DNA of 50,642 nucleotides from CAYXGZ01 sp964464755. Lineage in GTDB: Bacteria > Planctomycetota > MHYJ01 > JACPRB01. Shown here one piece after another: positions 13,849 through 21,874 of this stretch. Made by a program: the position numbers and the translations under genes. A model generated the notes under the pieces. It worked only from the letters and a program-made list of their open reading frames with translations. It did not search any database and was not told the origin of the DNA. Location: contig CAYXGZ010000024.1 of assembly GCA_964464755.1 (NCBI GenBank), positions 1 to 50,642 of the forward strand. The letters are read 5' to 3'. The stretch's first letter is position 1; the number at the start of each line of letters is the position of its first letter.

Positions 13849-14649
13849 ATGGACCTGACCTTCAGCCTCGTCGGACTCGCCACCGGCCTCCTCGTCGGCC
13901 TGACCTCCATCGGCGCCGGCACCTTCCTCACGACCACGCTCGTCCTCGTCCTCGGCCTGCCCCCCGCCGTCGCCGTCGGCTCCGGCTCCCTCGCCACCCT
14001 CGGCATGAAGTTCGTCGGCGGCGGGCTCTACGGGCTCCGCGACTCCGTCCACTGGCCCACCGTGCTCCGCCTCGCCTCCGGCTCCATCCCCGGCGCCGTC
14101 CTCGGCCTCCTCTTCCTCTCCGCCCTCCCCGCCGAGATCGCCGACGGCGTCATCCGCCGCGGCCTCGGGGCCGGCCTCGTCCTCGGCGGCGCCGCCATCG
14201 TCATGCGCCTCGCCCTCCGCGACCGCGTCCCGCCGCCCCGCGACCCCTCGCGCCTCTTCCTCGTCCTGCTCGGCGCGGCCGTCGGGCTCCTCGTCAGCGT
14301 CACGAGCACCGGCGCGGGCTCCCTCCTCGTCGCCGTCCTCGCCCTCGCCTCGCCCCTGCCCTCCTCCAAGCTCGTCGGCACCGACCTCGTCCACGCCGTC
14401 CTCCTCGCCGCCGTCACCGCGACCGGGCACGCCCTCGCCGGGCGCGTCGACGCCGCCCTCGCGGGCGCCGTCCTCCTCGGCGCCGTGCCCGGCGTGCTCC
14501 TCGGCGCGCGCCTCGCCTGGTCCGTCCCCGAGCGCGTGCTCCGCGCGGGCCTCGCCACCGCCCTCGTCGGCGTCGGCTTCTACCTCGCCGTCGTCCCCAA
14601 GCCCGCCGGCCGGGCCCCCGCCGCGGCCGCCGAGGAGGTGCGCCGGTGA
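13849..14649 (+). CDS. TauE/SafE-family sulfur-oxyanion transporter
   Basis: This 266-aa inner-membrane protein has about eight helices in two halves. Each half begins with the family repeat: GLLVGLTSIGAGTF near residue 12 and GLLVSVTSTGAGSL near 143. Family members export sulfite, sulfoacetate or organosulfonates, and some import sulfate or thiosulfate. As first gene of an assimilatory sulfate operon with no ABC sulfate transporter beside it, sulfate import is a reasonable guess. The TGA overlaps the GTG start of the APS reductase (GTGA). Confidence 0.85.
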   Translation: MDLTFSLVGLATGLLVGLTSIGAGTFLTTTLVLVLGLPPAVAVGSGSLATLGMKFVGGGLYGLRDSVHWPTVLRLASGSIPGAVLGLLFLSALPAEIADGVIRRGLGAGLVLGGAAIVMRLALRDRVPPPRDPSRLFLVLLGAAVGLLVSVTSTGAGSLLVAVLALASPLPSSKLVGTDLVHAVLLAAVTATGHALAGRVDAALAGAVLLGAVPGVLLGARLAWSVPERVLRAGLATALVGVGFYLAVVPKPAGRAPAAAAEEVRR

Positions 14650-15341
14650 TCCCGCCCGCCGACCTCGACGCGCGCGACCCGCTGGAGATCCTCCGCTGGG
14701 CCGCGGACACCTTCGCCCCCCGGCTCGGCTTCGCCACCGGCTTCGGCCCGGAGGGCTGCGTCCTCGTCGACCTCGTCGCGCGCCACCGCCTCCCCGTCGA
14801 CGTCTTCACGCTCGACACCGGCCTCCTCTTCCCCGAGACCCGGGAGCTCTGGCTCCGCCTCGAGCGCCGCTACGGGATCGCGATCCGCGCCGTCCGCCCC
14901 GCCCGCTCCGTCGAGCAGCAGGCCGGCGACGAGGGCCCCGAGCTCTGGACCCGCGACCCCGACCGCTGCTGCGCCCTGCGCAAGGTCGACCCGCTCCGCC
15001 TCGAGAGCGCGAAGTTCGACGCCTGGATCAGCGCCATCCGGCGCGACCAGACGCCGGACCGCGCCGCCGCGAGGGCGGTCGAGCGCGACCTCCGCTTCGG
15101 GCTCTGGAAGGTGAACCCCCTGGCCGGCTGGACCGCCGCCCGGGTGCGGGAGCACCTCGAGCTCCACGACGTCCCGACCAACGTCCTCCACGCCCGGGGC
15201 TACCCCAGCATCGGCTGCGCCCCGTGCACCTCCCCCGTCGCCCCCGGGGAGGACCCCCGGGCGGGCCGCTGGCGCGGCACCGGGAAGATCGAGTGCGGAC
15301 TCCACCGCCGCCCCGCGGGTGCGGACGCGGCCAGGACCTAA
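14646..15341 (+). CDS. cysH: Assimilatory adenylylsulfate (APS) reductase, 4Fe-4S type
   Basis: The 231-aa enzyme reduces APS to sulfite. It has the PP-loop-like nucleotide region (ATGFGPEGCVL), the iron-sulfur ligands DRCCALRK (Cys108/Cys109) and GCAPC (Cys191/Cys194), and the catalytic Cys217 in ECGLH. The four-Cys cluster distinguishes APS reductases from cluster-free PAPS reductases. The APS kinase fused to the next gene would then serve PAPS supply or act as a remnant. GTG 14646 has GGAGGT upstream; the longer frame before it is a shadow of the transporter gene. Confidence 0.95.
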   Translation: MIPPADLDARDPLEILRWAADTFAPRLGFATGFGPEGCVLVDLVARHRLPVDVFTLDTGLLFPETRELWLRLERRYGIAIRAVRPARSVEQQAGDEGPELWTRDPDRCCALRKVDPLRLESAKFDAWISAIRRDQTPDRAAARAVERDLRFGLWKVNPLAGWTAARVREHLELHDVPTNVLHARGYPSIGCAPCTSPVAPGEDPRAGRWRGTGKIECGLHRRPAGADAART

Positions 15342-15363
15342 GGAACCAGGAAAGGAACCCGAC

Positions 15364-17094
15364 ATGACCACGACCCTGCAGAACGCCGACGACGTCCTCG
15401 TCGCCCCCCACGGCGGCGCCCTCGTCGACCGCTTCGTCACCGGCGAGGCGGCCGACTCCGTCCGCGCCCGCGCGGACAAGCTCGTCCCCGTCCGCCTCGA
15501 CGCCCGCGAGCTCGCCGACCTCGAGCTCCTCGCCACCGGCGCGGCCAGCCCGCTCACCGGCTTCCTCGGCGAGGCCGACTACCGCTCCGTCCTCGCCGAC
15601 CTGCGGCTCGCCGACGGAACCCCCTGGCCCCTGCCGCTGACCCTGGCCGTGGACGCGGAGACCGCGTCGCGCCTCGTCGCCGGCCGCGAGGCCGCGCTCC
15701 TCGACTCCGCCGGCGGGCTCCGCGGCGTGATCCTCGTCTCCGGCACCTACGTCCGCGACCCGCTCGAGGAGTCGCGCCTCGTCTACGGCACGGAGGACGC
15801 CGCCCACCCGGGCGTCGCCTACCTCCTCCAGCGGCCCGTCCACCTCGTCGCCGGCTCCGTGAAGGTCCTGCCCCTGCCCGAGGACCGGCCCTTCGCGTCG
15901 ATCACGCTCACCCCCCGCCAGCTCCGCGAGCGGATCCGCGCGCTCGGCTGGAGGCGCGTCGCCGGGTTCCAGACCCGCAACCCGATCCACCGGGCCCACG
16001 AGCACCTCACGAAGCTCGCGCTCGAGGCGACCGACGGACTGGTCATCCACCCGCTCGTCGGCGAGACGAAGGGCGACGACGTGCCCGCCGCGGTCCGCGT
16101 CCGGACCTACGAGGCCCTGATCTCGAGGTACTACCCGAAGGACCGCGTGATCCTCTCCGCCTTCCCCGCCGCGATGCGCTACGCCGGCCCGCGCGAGGCG
16201 CTCTTCCACGCGATCGTGCGCAAGAACTACGGGATCACGCACCTCGTCGTCGGCCGCGACCACGCGGGCGTCGGCCGCTACTACGGGCCGCTCGAGGCCC
16301 AGCGCATCTTCGACCGCTTCGGGCCCGCGGAGATCGGGGTCTCCCCGCTGCGCTTCGAGCCCACCTTCCACTGCACGGCCTGCGGCAACCTCGCGTCGTC
16401 GAGGACCTGCCCCCACGACGCCTCGGCCCGCCTCGAGCTCTCCGGCTCGAAGGTCCGCGAGCTCCTCGCCTCCGGCGCGGCGCTCCCGGCCGAGTTCACC
16501 CGGCCCGAGGTCGCGGAGATCCTCCGCGAGCACTACCGCTCCGCGGCGAAGCCGCGCGCGAAGGGGCTGATCCTCTGGTTCACGGGGCTCTCCGGCGCGG
16601 GCAAGAGCACGCTGGCCAACGCCCTCCGGCCCGCGCTGGAGCGCGAGCGGCCCGTCGAGATCCTCGACGGCGACGAGGTCCGCACGCACCTCAGCAAGGG
16701 CCTCGGGTTCTCGAAGGAGGACCGCGACACGAACATCCGGCGCATCGGGTTCGTCGCCCGGCTCCTCGCCCGCCACGGCGCGATCGCCGTCGCGGCCGCC
16801 ATCTCCCCGTACGCCGCCGTCCGGGCCGAGGTCCGGGCCGCGGCCGAGCAGGAGGGCATCGCGTTCGTCGAGGTCTTCGTCACCGCGGAGCTCGACTCGC
16901 TCGTGAAGCGCGACGTGAAGGGCCTGTACCGCAAGGCGCTCGCCGGGGAGCTGAAGAACTTCACCGGCGTGACCGACCCCTACGAGGCCCCGACCGCGCC
17001 CGAGCTGACCGTGGTCTCGGACCGCGAGTCGGTCGACCAGGGCGCCGCGCGCATCCTGGCCGTCGTGAAGTCGAAGCTGGGAGGGACGCCGTGA
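15364..17094 (+). CDS. Bifunctional sulfate adenylyltransferase / adenylylsulfate kinase
   Basis: The 576-aa fusion makes APS from sulfate and ATP and can phosphorylate it to PAPS. The N-terminal ATP sulfurylase (to about 390) shows QTRNPIHRAH (His209, His212) and VVGRDHAG, plus a zinc-like CTACG...C pair near 337. The C-terminal APS kinase has the P-loop GLSGAGKST (about 408-416) and DGDEVRTHLSKGLGFS. Both halves look intact. ATG 15364 was chosen because a purine-rich AAAGGAA precedes it, and the shorter form begins at a canonical Sat N terminus. The next gene starts in its stop (GTGA). Confidence 0.95.
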   Translation: MTTTLQNADDVLVAPHGGALVDRFVTGEAADSVRARADKLVPVRLDARELADLELLATGAASPLTGFLGEADYRSVLADLRLADGTPWPLPLTLAVDAETASRLVAGREAALLDSAGGLRGVILVSGTYVRDPLEESRLVYGTEDAAHPGVAYLLQRPVHLVAGSVKVLPLPEDRPFASITLTPRQLRERIRALGWRRVAGFQTRNPIHRAHEHLTKLALEATDGLVIHPLVGETKGDDVPAAVRVRTYEALISRYYPKDRVILSAFPAAMRYAGPREALFHAIVRKNYGITHLVVGRDHAGVGRYYGPLEAQRIFDRFGPAEIGVSPLRFEPTFHCTACGNLASSRTCPHDASARLELSGSKVRELLASGAALPAEFTRPEVAEILREHYRSAAKPRAKGLILWFTGLSGAGKSTLANALRPALERERPVEILDGDEVRTHLSKGLGFSKEDRDTNIRRIGFVARLLARHGAIAVAAAISPYAAVRAEVRAAAEQEGIAFVEVFVTAELDSLVKRDVKGLYRKALAGELKNFTGVTDPYEAPTAPELTVVSDRESVDQGAARILAVVKSKLGGTP

Positions 17095-17651
17095 GCCTCT
17101 ACCCGCTCTTCCTGAAGCTGGCCGGCCGGCGGGTCCTCGTCGTCGGCGGCGGACCCGTCGCCGCGGCGAAGCTCGACGGGCTCCTCGCGGCCGGCGCCGC
17201 GGTGGACGCGGTCGCGCCCGGGTTCGTCCCCGGCTTCGACCGGCCCGGCGTGACGCTCCACCGGCGCCCCTTCGCCCCCTCCGACGTCGATGGGGCCTGG
17301 TTCGTCCTGGCGGCCGCCCCGCCCCCGGTGAACCGCGAGGTCCATCGCGCGGCCGAGGAGCGCCGCGTCTGGGTGAACTCGGTGGACGAGCCCGCGACCG
17401 CGAGCGCGTACACCGGCGGGGTGTTCCGGAGACCGGGACTGACCGCCGCGATCTCGACCGAGGGCGAGGCCCCGGCCCTCGCGGGGCTGCTGCGCGAGGC
17501 CCTCGAGGCGCTGCTGCCCGAGGACTACGACGACTGGGTCGCGGAGGCCCGCCGCCTCCGGGAGGAATGGAAGGCGCGCGGCGAGCCGGTGCCCCGGCGC
17601 CGCGGCCTGCTGCTCGATCGGCTGAACGCCCTGCACGGGAGGACCCCATGA
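17091..17651 (+). CDS. Precorrin-2 dehydrogenase / sirohydrochlorin ferrochelatase-like protein (CysG N-terminal type)
   Basis: The 186-aa NAD-binding protein opens with the Rossmann motif VLVVGGGPVAAAKLDGLL and contains the family segments DEPATASAYTGGVFRRPG and ISTEGEAPALAGLLRE. It should oxidise precorrin-2 and insert iron to finish siroheme, the cofactor of the sulfite reductase two genes on. It corresponds to the free-standing CysG/Met8-like half, with the methyltransferase supplied by the next gene. GTG 17091 overlaps the preceding stop, and its own stop overlaps the next ATG. Confidence 0.9.
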   Translation: MSLYPLFLKLAGRRVLVVGGGPVAAAKLDGLLAAGAAVDAVAPGFVPGFDRPGVTLHRRPFAPSDVDGAWFVLAAAPPPVNREVHRAAEERRVWVNSVDEPATASAYTGGVFRRPGLTAAISTEGEAPALAGLLREALEALLPEDYDDWVAEARRLREEWKARGEPVPRRRGLLLDRLNALHGRTP

Positions 17652-18388
17652 GCGGAACGGTGTCGATCGTCGGCGCGGGACCCGGGAGCCCGGACTACCT
17701 GACCCTGCGGGCCGTGCGGAAGCTGGAGGAGGCCACGGTCGTCCTCCACGACGCGCTCGTGACGGAGGAGGTGCTGGAGCACGCCCCCGCGGCGCGGCGG
17801 ATCTGGGTGGGCAAGCGCGCGGGCCGGCCCTCGGCCCGCCAGGAGGCGATCCAGCGGCTGCTCGTCCGCCTGGCCCGCCGGGGCGAGCGAGTCGTGCGTC
17901 TCAAGGGCGGCGACCCCTTCGTGCTGGGGCGGGGCGGAGAGGAGGCGCTCGCGCTCGCGGAGGCGGGCGTCCCCTTCGAGGTCGTCCCGGGCGTCAGCTC
18001 GTCGATCGCCGCGCCCGCGCTCGCCGGAATCCCGGTCACGCACCGGGGCTACGCGTCCGCCTTCGTCGTGGTCTCGGGCCACTCGCCAGCGGCGTGGAGG
18101 CCGGTGCTCGACTCCCTGCCGCCCCGCTCGGCGACGCTCGTCGTCCTGATGGGCCTGGCGGCGCGCGGGGAGATCGCCGGTGCCCTGCTCGACCGGGGCT
18201 GGTCGCCGGAGGTCCCGTCGGCCGTCGTGCAGTCGGCCTCGACCGAGGAGCAGGTCGCGTGGACCGGGCCGCTGTCGCGGCTCGGGTCGGCCCCCCTCGG
18301 CGAGGGCCTGGCCGGGACGATCGTCATCGGGTCCGTGGTCGCGCTCGCGGCCCGCATCCAGGGAGGCCAGCATGTTCTCGATCGATGA
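17648..18388 (+). CDS. cobA: Uroporphyrinogen-III C-methyltransferase
   Basis: The 246-aa SAM-dependent enzyme methylates uroporphyrinogen III twice to give precorrin-2. It carries the signatures VGAGPGSPDYLTLRA, VRLKGGDPFVLGRGGEEA and VVPGVSSSIAAPA. It supplies siroheme synthesis together with the preceding gene. ATG 17648 overlaps the previous stop (ATGA); its 3' end overlaps the sulfite reductase start by 17 bp. Confidence 0.95.
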   Translation: MSGTVSIVGAGPGSPDYLTLRAVRKLEEATVVLHDALVTEEVLEHAPAARRIWVGKRAGRPSARQEAIQRLLVRLARRGERVVRLKGGDPFVLGRGGEEALALAEAGVPFEVVPGVSSSIAAPALAGIPVTHRGYASAFVVVSGHSPAAWRPVLDSLPPRSATLVVLMGLAARGEIAGALLDRGWSPEVPSAVVQSASTEEQVAWTGPLSRLGSAPLGEGLAGTIVIGSVVALAARIQGGQHVLDR

Positions 18389-20099
18389 TCCGAAGGTGCA
18401 GGGCCCGACGCGGCTCTCGTTCGCGGAGGAGAAGGACGTCGACCGCTTCGCGGAGACCCTGTCGCGCTTCGAGCGCGGCGAGATCGGCCCCGACGAGTGG
18501 AGGGCGTTCCGCCTCGTGAACGGCGTCTACGGCCAGCGCCAGGACGAGTGGCAGATGGTGCGGGTGAAGATCCCGCAGGGGGTGCTGGACCCGGCGCAGC
18601 TCGAGGCGCTCGCCGAGGCGGCGGAGCGCTGGTCGAACGGGAAGGGCCACGTCACGACCCGCCAGAACGTGCAGTTCCACTTCATCCGCCCCGGCGACGC
18701 CGAGGCGGTGCTGCGCCACTTCGCGGAGGCGGGGCTGACGACGCGCGAGGCCTGCGGCAACTCGGTGCGGACGATCACGACCTGCCCGTACGCGGGGGTC
18801 TCGGCGGTCGAGCCCTTCGACCCGACGCCGTACGCGGAGGCGCTGACCCGGCACCTGCTGCGCGGCGAGTGGTCGTCGACGCTGCCCCGCAAGTTCAAGA
18901 TCTCGTTCGGCGGCTGCTGCGGGACGGACTGCGTCGCGGCCGCGATCAACGACCTGGGCTTCCTCGCGAGGACCCGCGACGGGGAGCGGGGCTTCCGGCT
19001 CACGATCGGGGGCGGGACGGCGACGCTGCCGCGCTCCGGGTTCGTGGCGCACGAGTTCCTCCCCGCGGGGGAGCTGCTCGAGGCGGCGGAGGCGGTCGTC
19101 CGCGTTTTCCACCGCGTCGGCAACCGGAGCAACAAGCACCAAGCCCGGCTGAAGTTCGCGATCGAGAAGCTGGGCCGCGAGGGCTTCCTCGCGGAGTACG
19201 CGCGCGAACGGGATCTCATCCGGGCCGGGGGCGGGAGACCCCTGCCCACGATCCCGGAGCCCGAACCGTCGCCCGCGCCGGAGCGGGGACGAGCGGAGCT
19301 CCCGCTGCCGGGCTACGCCGCTTTCGACCGGCACAACGTCCGCTCGCAGAAGCAGGCGGGACGCTCGGCGGTGACGATCCGCCTGCCGCTCGGCGACGTG
19401 ACCGCCGCGCAGTTCCGCGCTCTGGCGCGGCTGGCGGCGGAGTTCGCCGGGGGGGAGCTGCGCACGACCCACGAGCAGAATCTCGTGCTGCGCTCGGTGC
19501 CGACGTGGCGCCTGGCCGAGCTGCACCGGCGGCTCGTCGAGGCCGGGCTCGCGGAGCCCGGGGCCCGGACGGCGGGCGACGTGACGAGCTGCCCGGGGGC
19601 GGCGAGCTGCAAGCTGGCCGTGACGGCGTCCCGGGGGCTGGCGGAGCTGCTGGCCGACCACTTCCGGGAGCGGCCGCGGCTGGCGGAGCTGGCGGGCGAT
19701 CTCTCGCTGAAGGTGTCGGGCTGCCCCAACGGCTGCGGCCAGCACCACGTCGCGGGGATCGGCTTCCAGGGCAGCGTGCGGAAGATCGACGGCCGCGCGG
19801 CGCCCCACTACCTCGTCCTGCTCGGCGGCGGCATCGGCCCGGAGGGCGCGTCGTTCGGTCGCGTCGTCGGCCGCCTTCCCGCCCGCCGGATCCCCGAGGC
19901 CGTGGAGCGGCTGCTGGGCTGGTACGGGCGGGAGCGCTCGCCCGGCGAGGCGGCGGCGGCGTACTTCCGTCGCGCCCCGCTGCCCGCGGCGCAGGCCCTG
20001 CTGAAGGACCTGGAGGCCGCGGGTCCCGAGGACTTCCGGGACCTGGGCCAGGATCGGGAGTTCGCGGTGCAGGTCTCGGCGGGCGAGTGCGCTACATGA
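18372..20099 (+). CDS. Siroheme- and 4Fe-4S-dependent assimilatory sulfite reductase (possibly nitrite)
   Basis: The 575-aa NirA/SirA-type protein has two ferredoxin-like half domains, a siroheme-binding TTRQNVQFH region and the cluster ligands CPGAASC (about 406-412) and CPNGC (about 450-454). It reduces sulfite to sulfide with ferredoxin electrons. Nitrite reductases share this fold; the operon context makes sulfite far more likely. ATG 18372 gives a typical N terminus; the frame upstream shadows cobA. The stop overlaps the convergent TauE gene by 8 bp. Confidence 0.93.
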   Translation: MFSIDDPKVQGPTRLSFAEEKDVDRFAETLSRFERGEIGPDEWRAFRLVNGVYGQRQDEWQMVRVKIPQGVLDPAQLEALAEAAERWSNGKGHVTTRQNVQFHFIRPGDAEAVLRHFAEAGLTTREACGNSVRTITTCPYAGVSAVEPFDPTPYAEALTRHLLRGEWSSTLPRKFKISFGGCCGTDCVAAAINDLGFLARTRDGERGFRLTIGGGTATLPRSGFVAHEFLPAGELLEAAEAVVRVFHRVGNRSNKHQARLKFAIEKLGREGFLAEYARERDLIRAGGGRPLPTIPEPEPSPAPERGRAELPLPGYAAFDRHNVRSQKQAGRSAVTIRLPLGDVTAAQFRALARLAAEFAGGELRTTHEQNLVLRSVPTWRLAELHRRLVEAGLAEPGARTAGDVTSCPGAASCKLAVTASRGLAELLADHFRERPRLAELAGDLSLKVSGCPNGCGQHHVAGIGFQGSVRKIDGRAAPHYLVLLGGGIGPEGASFGRVVGRLPARRIPEAVERLLGWYGRERSPGEAAAAYFRRAPLPAAQALLKDLEAAGPEDFRDLGQDREFAVQVSAGECAT

Positions 20100-20904
20100 A
20101 CCCGCGGACGGCCATGCCGGCCGCGACGACGAGGAGGACGAGGGCGAGGGCCGTCTTGAGTCCCGCGGCCGAGACGCGGGGGGCGACCGACGCCGCGAGC
20201 TGCGCGCCGACGGCGGCCCCGAGCCCGGTCCAGAGGGCGACGGGCCACTGGACCTCGCCGGTGCGGATCGCGTAGACGGCCGCGCCCGCGAGGCTCGTCA
20301 CGAGCAGCGAGAGCTGGCTCGTCGCCGTGGCGACGTGCACCGGCAGGCCGTAGACGACGACCATGAACGGGACCTGGGCGAAGCCGCCGCCGATACCGAG
20401 CAGGGCGGCGACGAAGCCGACGAGGACGCTGAACAGGAGGCCGAGCCGGAGGTTCACCTCGTAGGAATGCGTCGCGCCGAACGAGTCCGTGAACTCCCGG
20501 CGCAGGCCCCGGCGAAAGAGCGCGAAACGGCCGTCGGTCGCCGAGGGGCGGGCGACGAGCAGGTACACCGCGACGGCGGCGACGACGAGGCCGAACGTGA
20601 CGAGGAACGAGCGGCGGTCGATGCGCGTGGCGACCTCCTGCCCGAGGAAGGTGCCGGGCACCGTCGCCAGGCCGAGCCCGAGGCCGACGAGCCAGTCGAG
20701 CCGCCTCTGGATCGCCCAGCGGGTCGTGCCGCTGGCCGAGTTGAGGACGATGGCCGCGAGCGAGGTGCCCGCGGCGGGCACGTGGCCGAGACCCGCGAGC
20801 TGGGTGAAGTACGGGACCATGAAGAAGCCGCCGCCGATCCCGACCAGGGTCCCGAGGAAGCCGACGAGGAGCCCGAAGGCGACGAGGGCGCCGGGGTGGA
20901 GCAC
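20092..20904 (-). CDS. Second TauE/SafE-family transporter
   Basis: This 270-aa membrane protein has two related halves, GFLGTLVGIGGGFFMVP and GFVAALLGIGGGFAQVP, the canonical family repeat. It is a more typical TauE/SafE than the one at 13849. It faces the end of the sulfate operon and could export excess sulfite; this is inference. The GTG start at 20904 was preferred because upstream codons overlap the CofD-like promoter region; a Met is not available in frame close by. Confidence 0.85.
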   Translation of the reverse strand: MLHPGALVAFGLLVGFLGTLVGIGGGFFMVPYFTQLAGLGHVPAAGTSLAAIVLNSASGTTRWAIQRRLDWLVGLGLGLATVPGTFLGQEVATRIDRRSFLVTFGLVVAAVAVYLLVARPSATDGRFALFRRGLRREFTDSFGATHSYEVNLRLGLLFSVLVGFVAALLGIGGGFAQVPFMVVVYGLPVHVATATSQLSLLVTSLAGAAVYAIRTGEVQWPVALWTGLGAAVGAQLAASVAPRVSAAGLKTALALVLLVVAAGMAVRGFM

Positions 20905-20919
20905 CGCGCCATCATAGCG

Positions 20920-20925
20920 TAGACT
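20920..20925 (+). promoter_or_regulatory. Putative -10 (TAGACT) of a leaderless cofD-like mRNA
   Basis: TAGACT ends 7 nt before ATG 20933 with no Shine-Dalgarno site. No clear -35 is seen. Confidence 0.35.
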
Positions 20926-20932
20926 GCGCGCG

Positions 20933-21874
20933 ATGCGGATCGTCACCCTCGGCGGCGGCACCGGGCAGGGCCAGCTGCTGCGCGGGCTCGCCGGGCTCGG
21001 CGTCTCCGCGACGGGGATCGTCGGCGTCACGGACAACGGCGGCCACAGCGGCCACCTGCGGCGGGAGCTCGGGATCCCCGCGGTCGGCGACCTGCGCAAC
21101 TGCCTGCGCGCGGCGTCGCCGGACTCCCCGCTGGCGCGCTTCCTCGACGTCCGCTTCGCGGGCGGGGAGAGCGCGGGCAACCTCCTGCTCGCGGGCCTGC
21201 TCCGGCAGGGGCTGACGCTCAGCGGGGCCGCGGCCCGGCTCGGCCGGAGGCTCGGCGCGCTCGCGGACGTGCGGCCCGTGTCGGACGCGGCGGCCCAGGT
21301 CGCGGGCGAGCTGGCGGACGGCCGCCGGATCGTCGGCGAGTGGGACCTCATCCGCCGCTCGCCGCGGAGCCCGATCGTCCGGATGTACCACGCCCCCGCC
21401 CTGCCGGCGACGCGCGCGGCGCTCGACGCGCTCCGCGGGGCGGACCTCGTCGTGCTGGCGCCCGGGTCGCTGCGGACCGGGATCGTGTCGATCCTCCTGG
21501 CGACGGGCGTGCGGGCGGCGCTGCGGCGGGCCCGGGTCGTCCAGGTCCTGAACATCCTCACGCAGCCCGGCCAGACCGACGGGTTCTCGGCCGCGGACCA
21601 CGTCGCGGAGGTCGCGCGCTACCTCGGGCGGCGGCCGGACGTCGTGCTCGCCAACACGGCGCGGCCCCCGGCCTGGGCCCTCGAGGGCGCGGAGTTCGTC
21701 GACCCCGCGGGGATCGACGCCGTCCGGGCGGACCTCCTCGAGCGGATCTCGCGGGCGCAGGTCGCGGGCCGTCGCCGCCCGGGGGCCTTCGTCGCGGGCC
21801 CGCACCTCGTGCGGCACGACCCCGCGCGGATCGCGCGGGCCGTGCTCAGTATCGCGCGTCGATCCCCACGATGA
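20933..21874 (+). CDS. YvcK/CofD-like (UPF0052) protein
   Basis: This 313-aa cytosolic protein has the nucleotide-binding GGGTGQGQLLRGL, DNGGHSG, GDLRNCL and the conserved LNILTQPGQTDGFSAADHV. The YvcK branch binds UDP-sugars and affects cell-wall and carbon metabolism. The CofD branch transfers a lactyl phosphate to the F420 precursor. No other F420 gene is here, so YvcK-like is the better label. Length is normal. Its end overlaps the TonB receptor gene on the other strand by 29 bp. Confidence 0.85.
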   Translation: MRIVTLGGGTGQGQLLRGLAGLGVSATGIVGVTDNGGHSGHLRRELGIPAVGDLRNCLRAASPDSPLARFLDVRFAGGESAGNLLLAGLLRQGLTLSGAAARLGRRLGALADVRPVSDAAAQVAGELADGRRIVGEWDLIRRSPRSPIVRMYHAPALPATRAALDALRGADLVVLAPGSLRTGIVSILLATGVRAALRRARVVQVLNILTQPGQTDGFSAADHVAEVARYLGRRPDVVLANTARPPAWALEGAEFVDPAGIDAVRADLLERISRAQVAGRRRPGAFVAGPHLVRHDPARIARAVLSIARRSPR

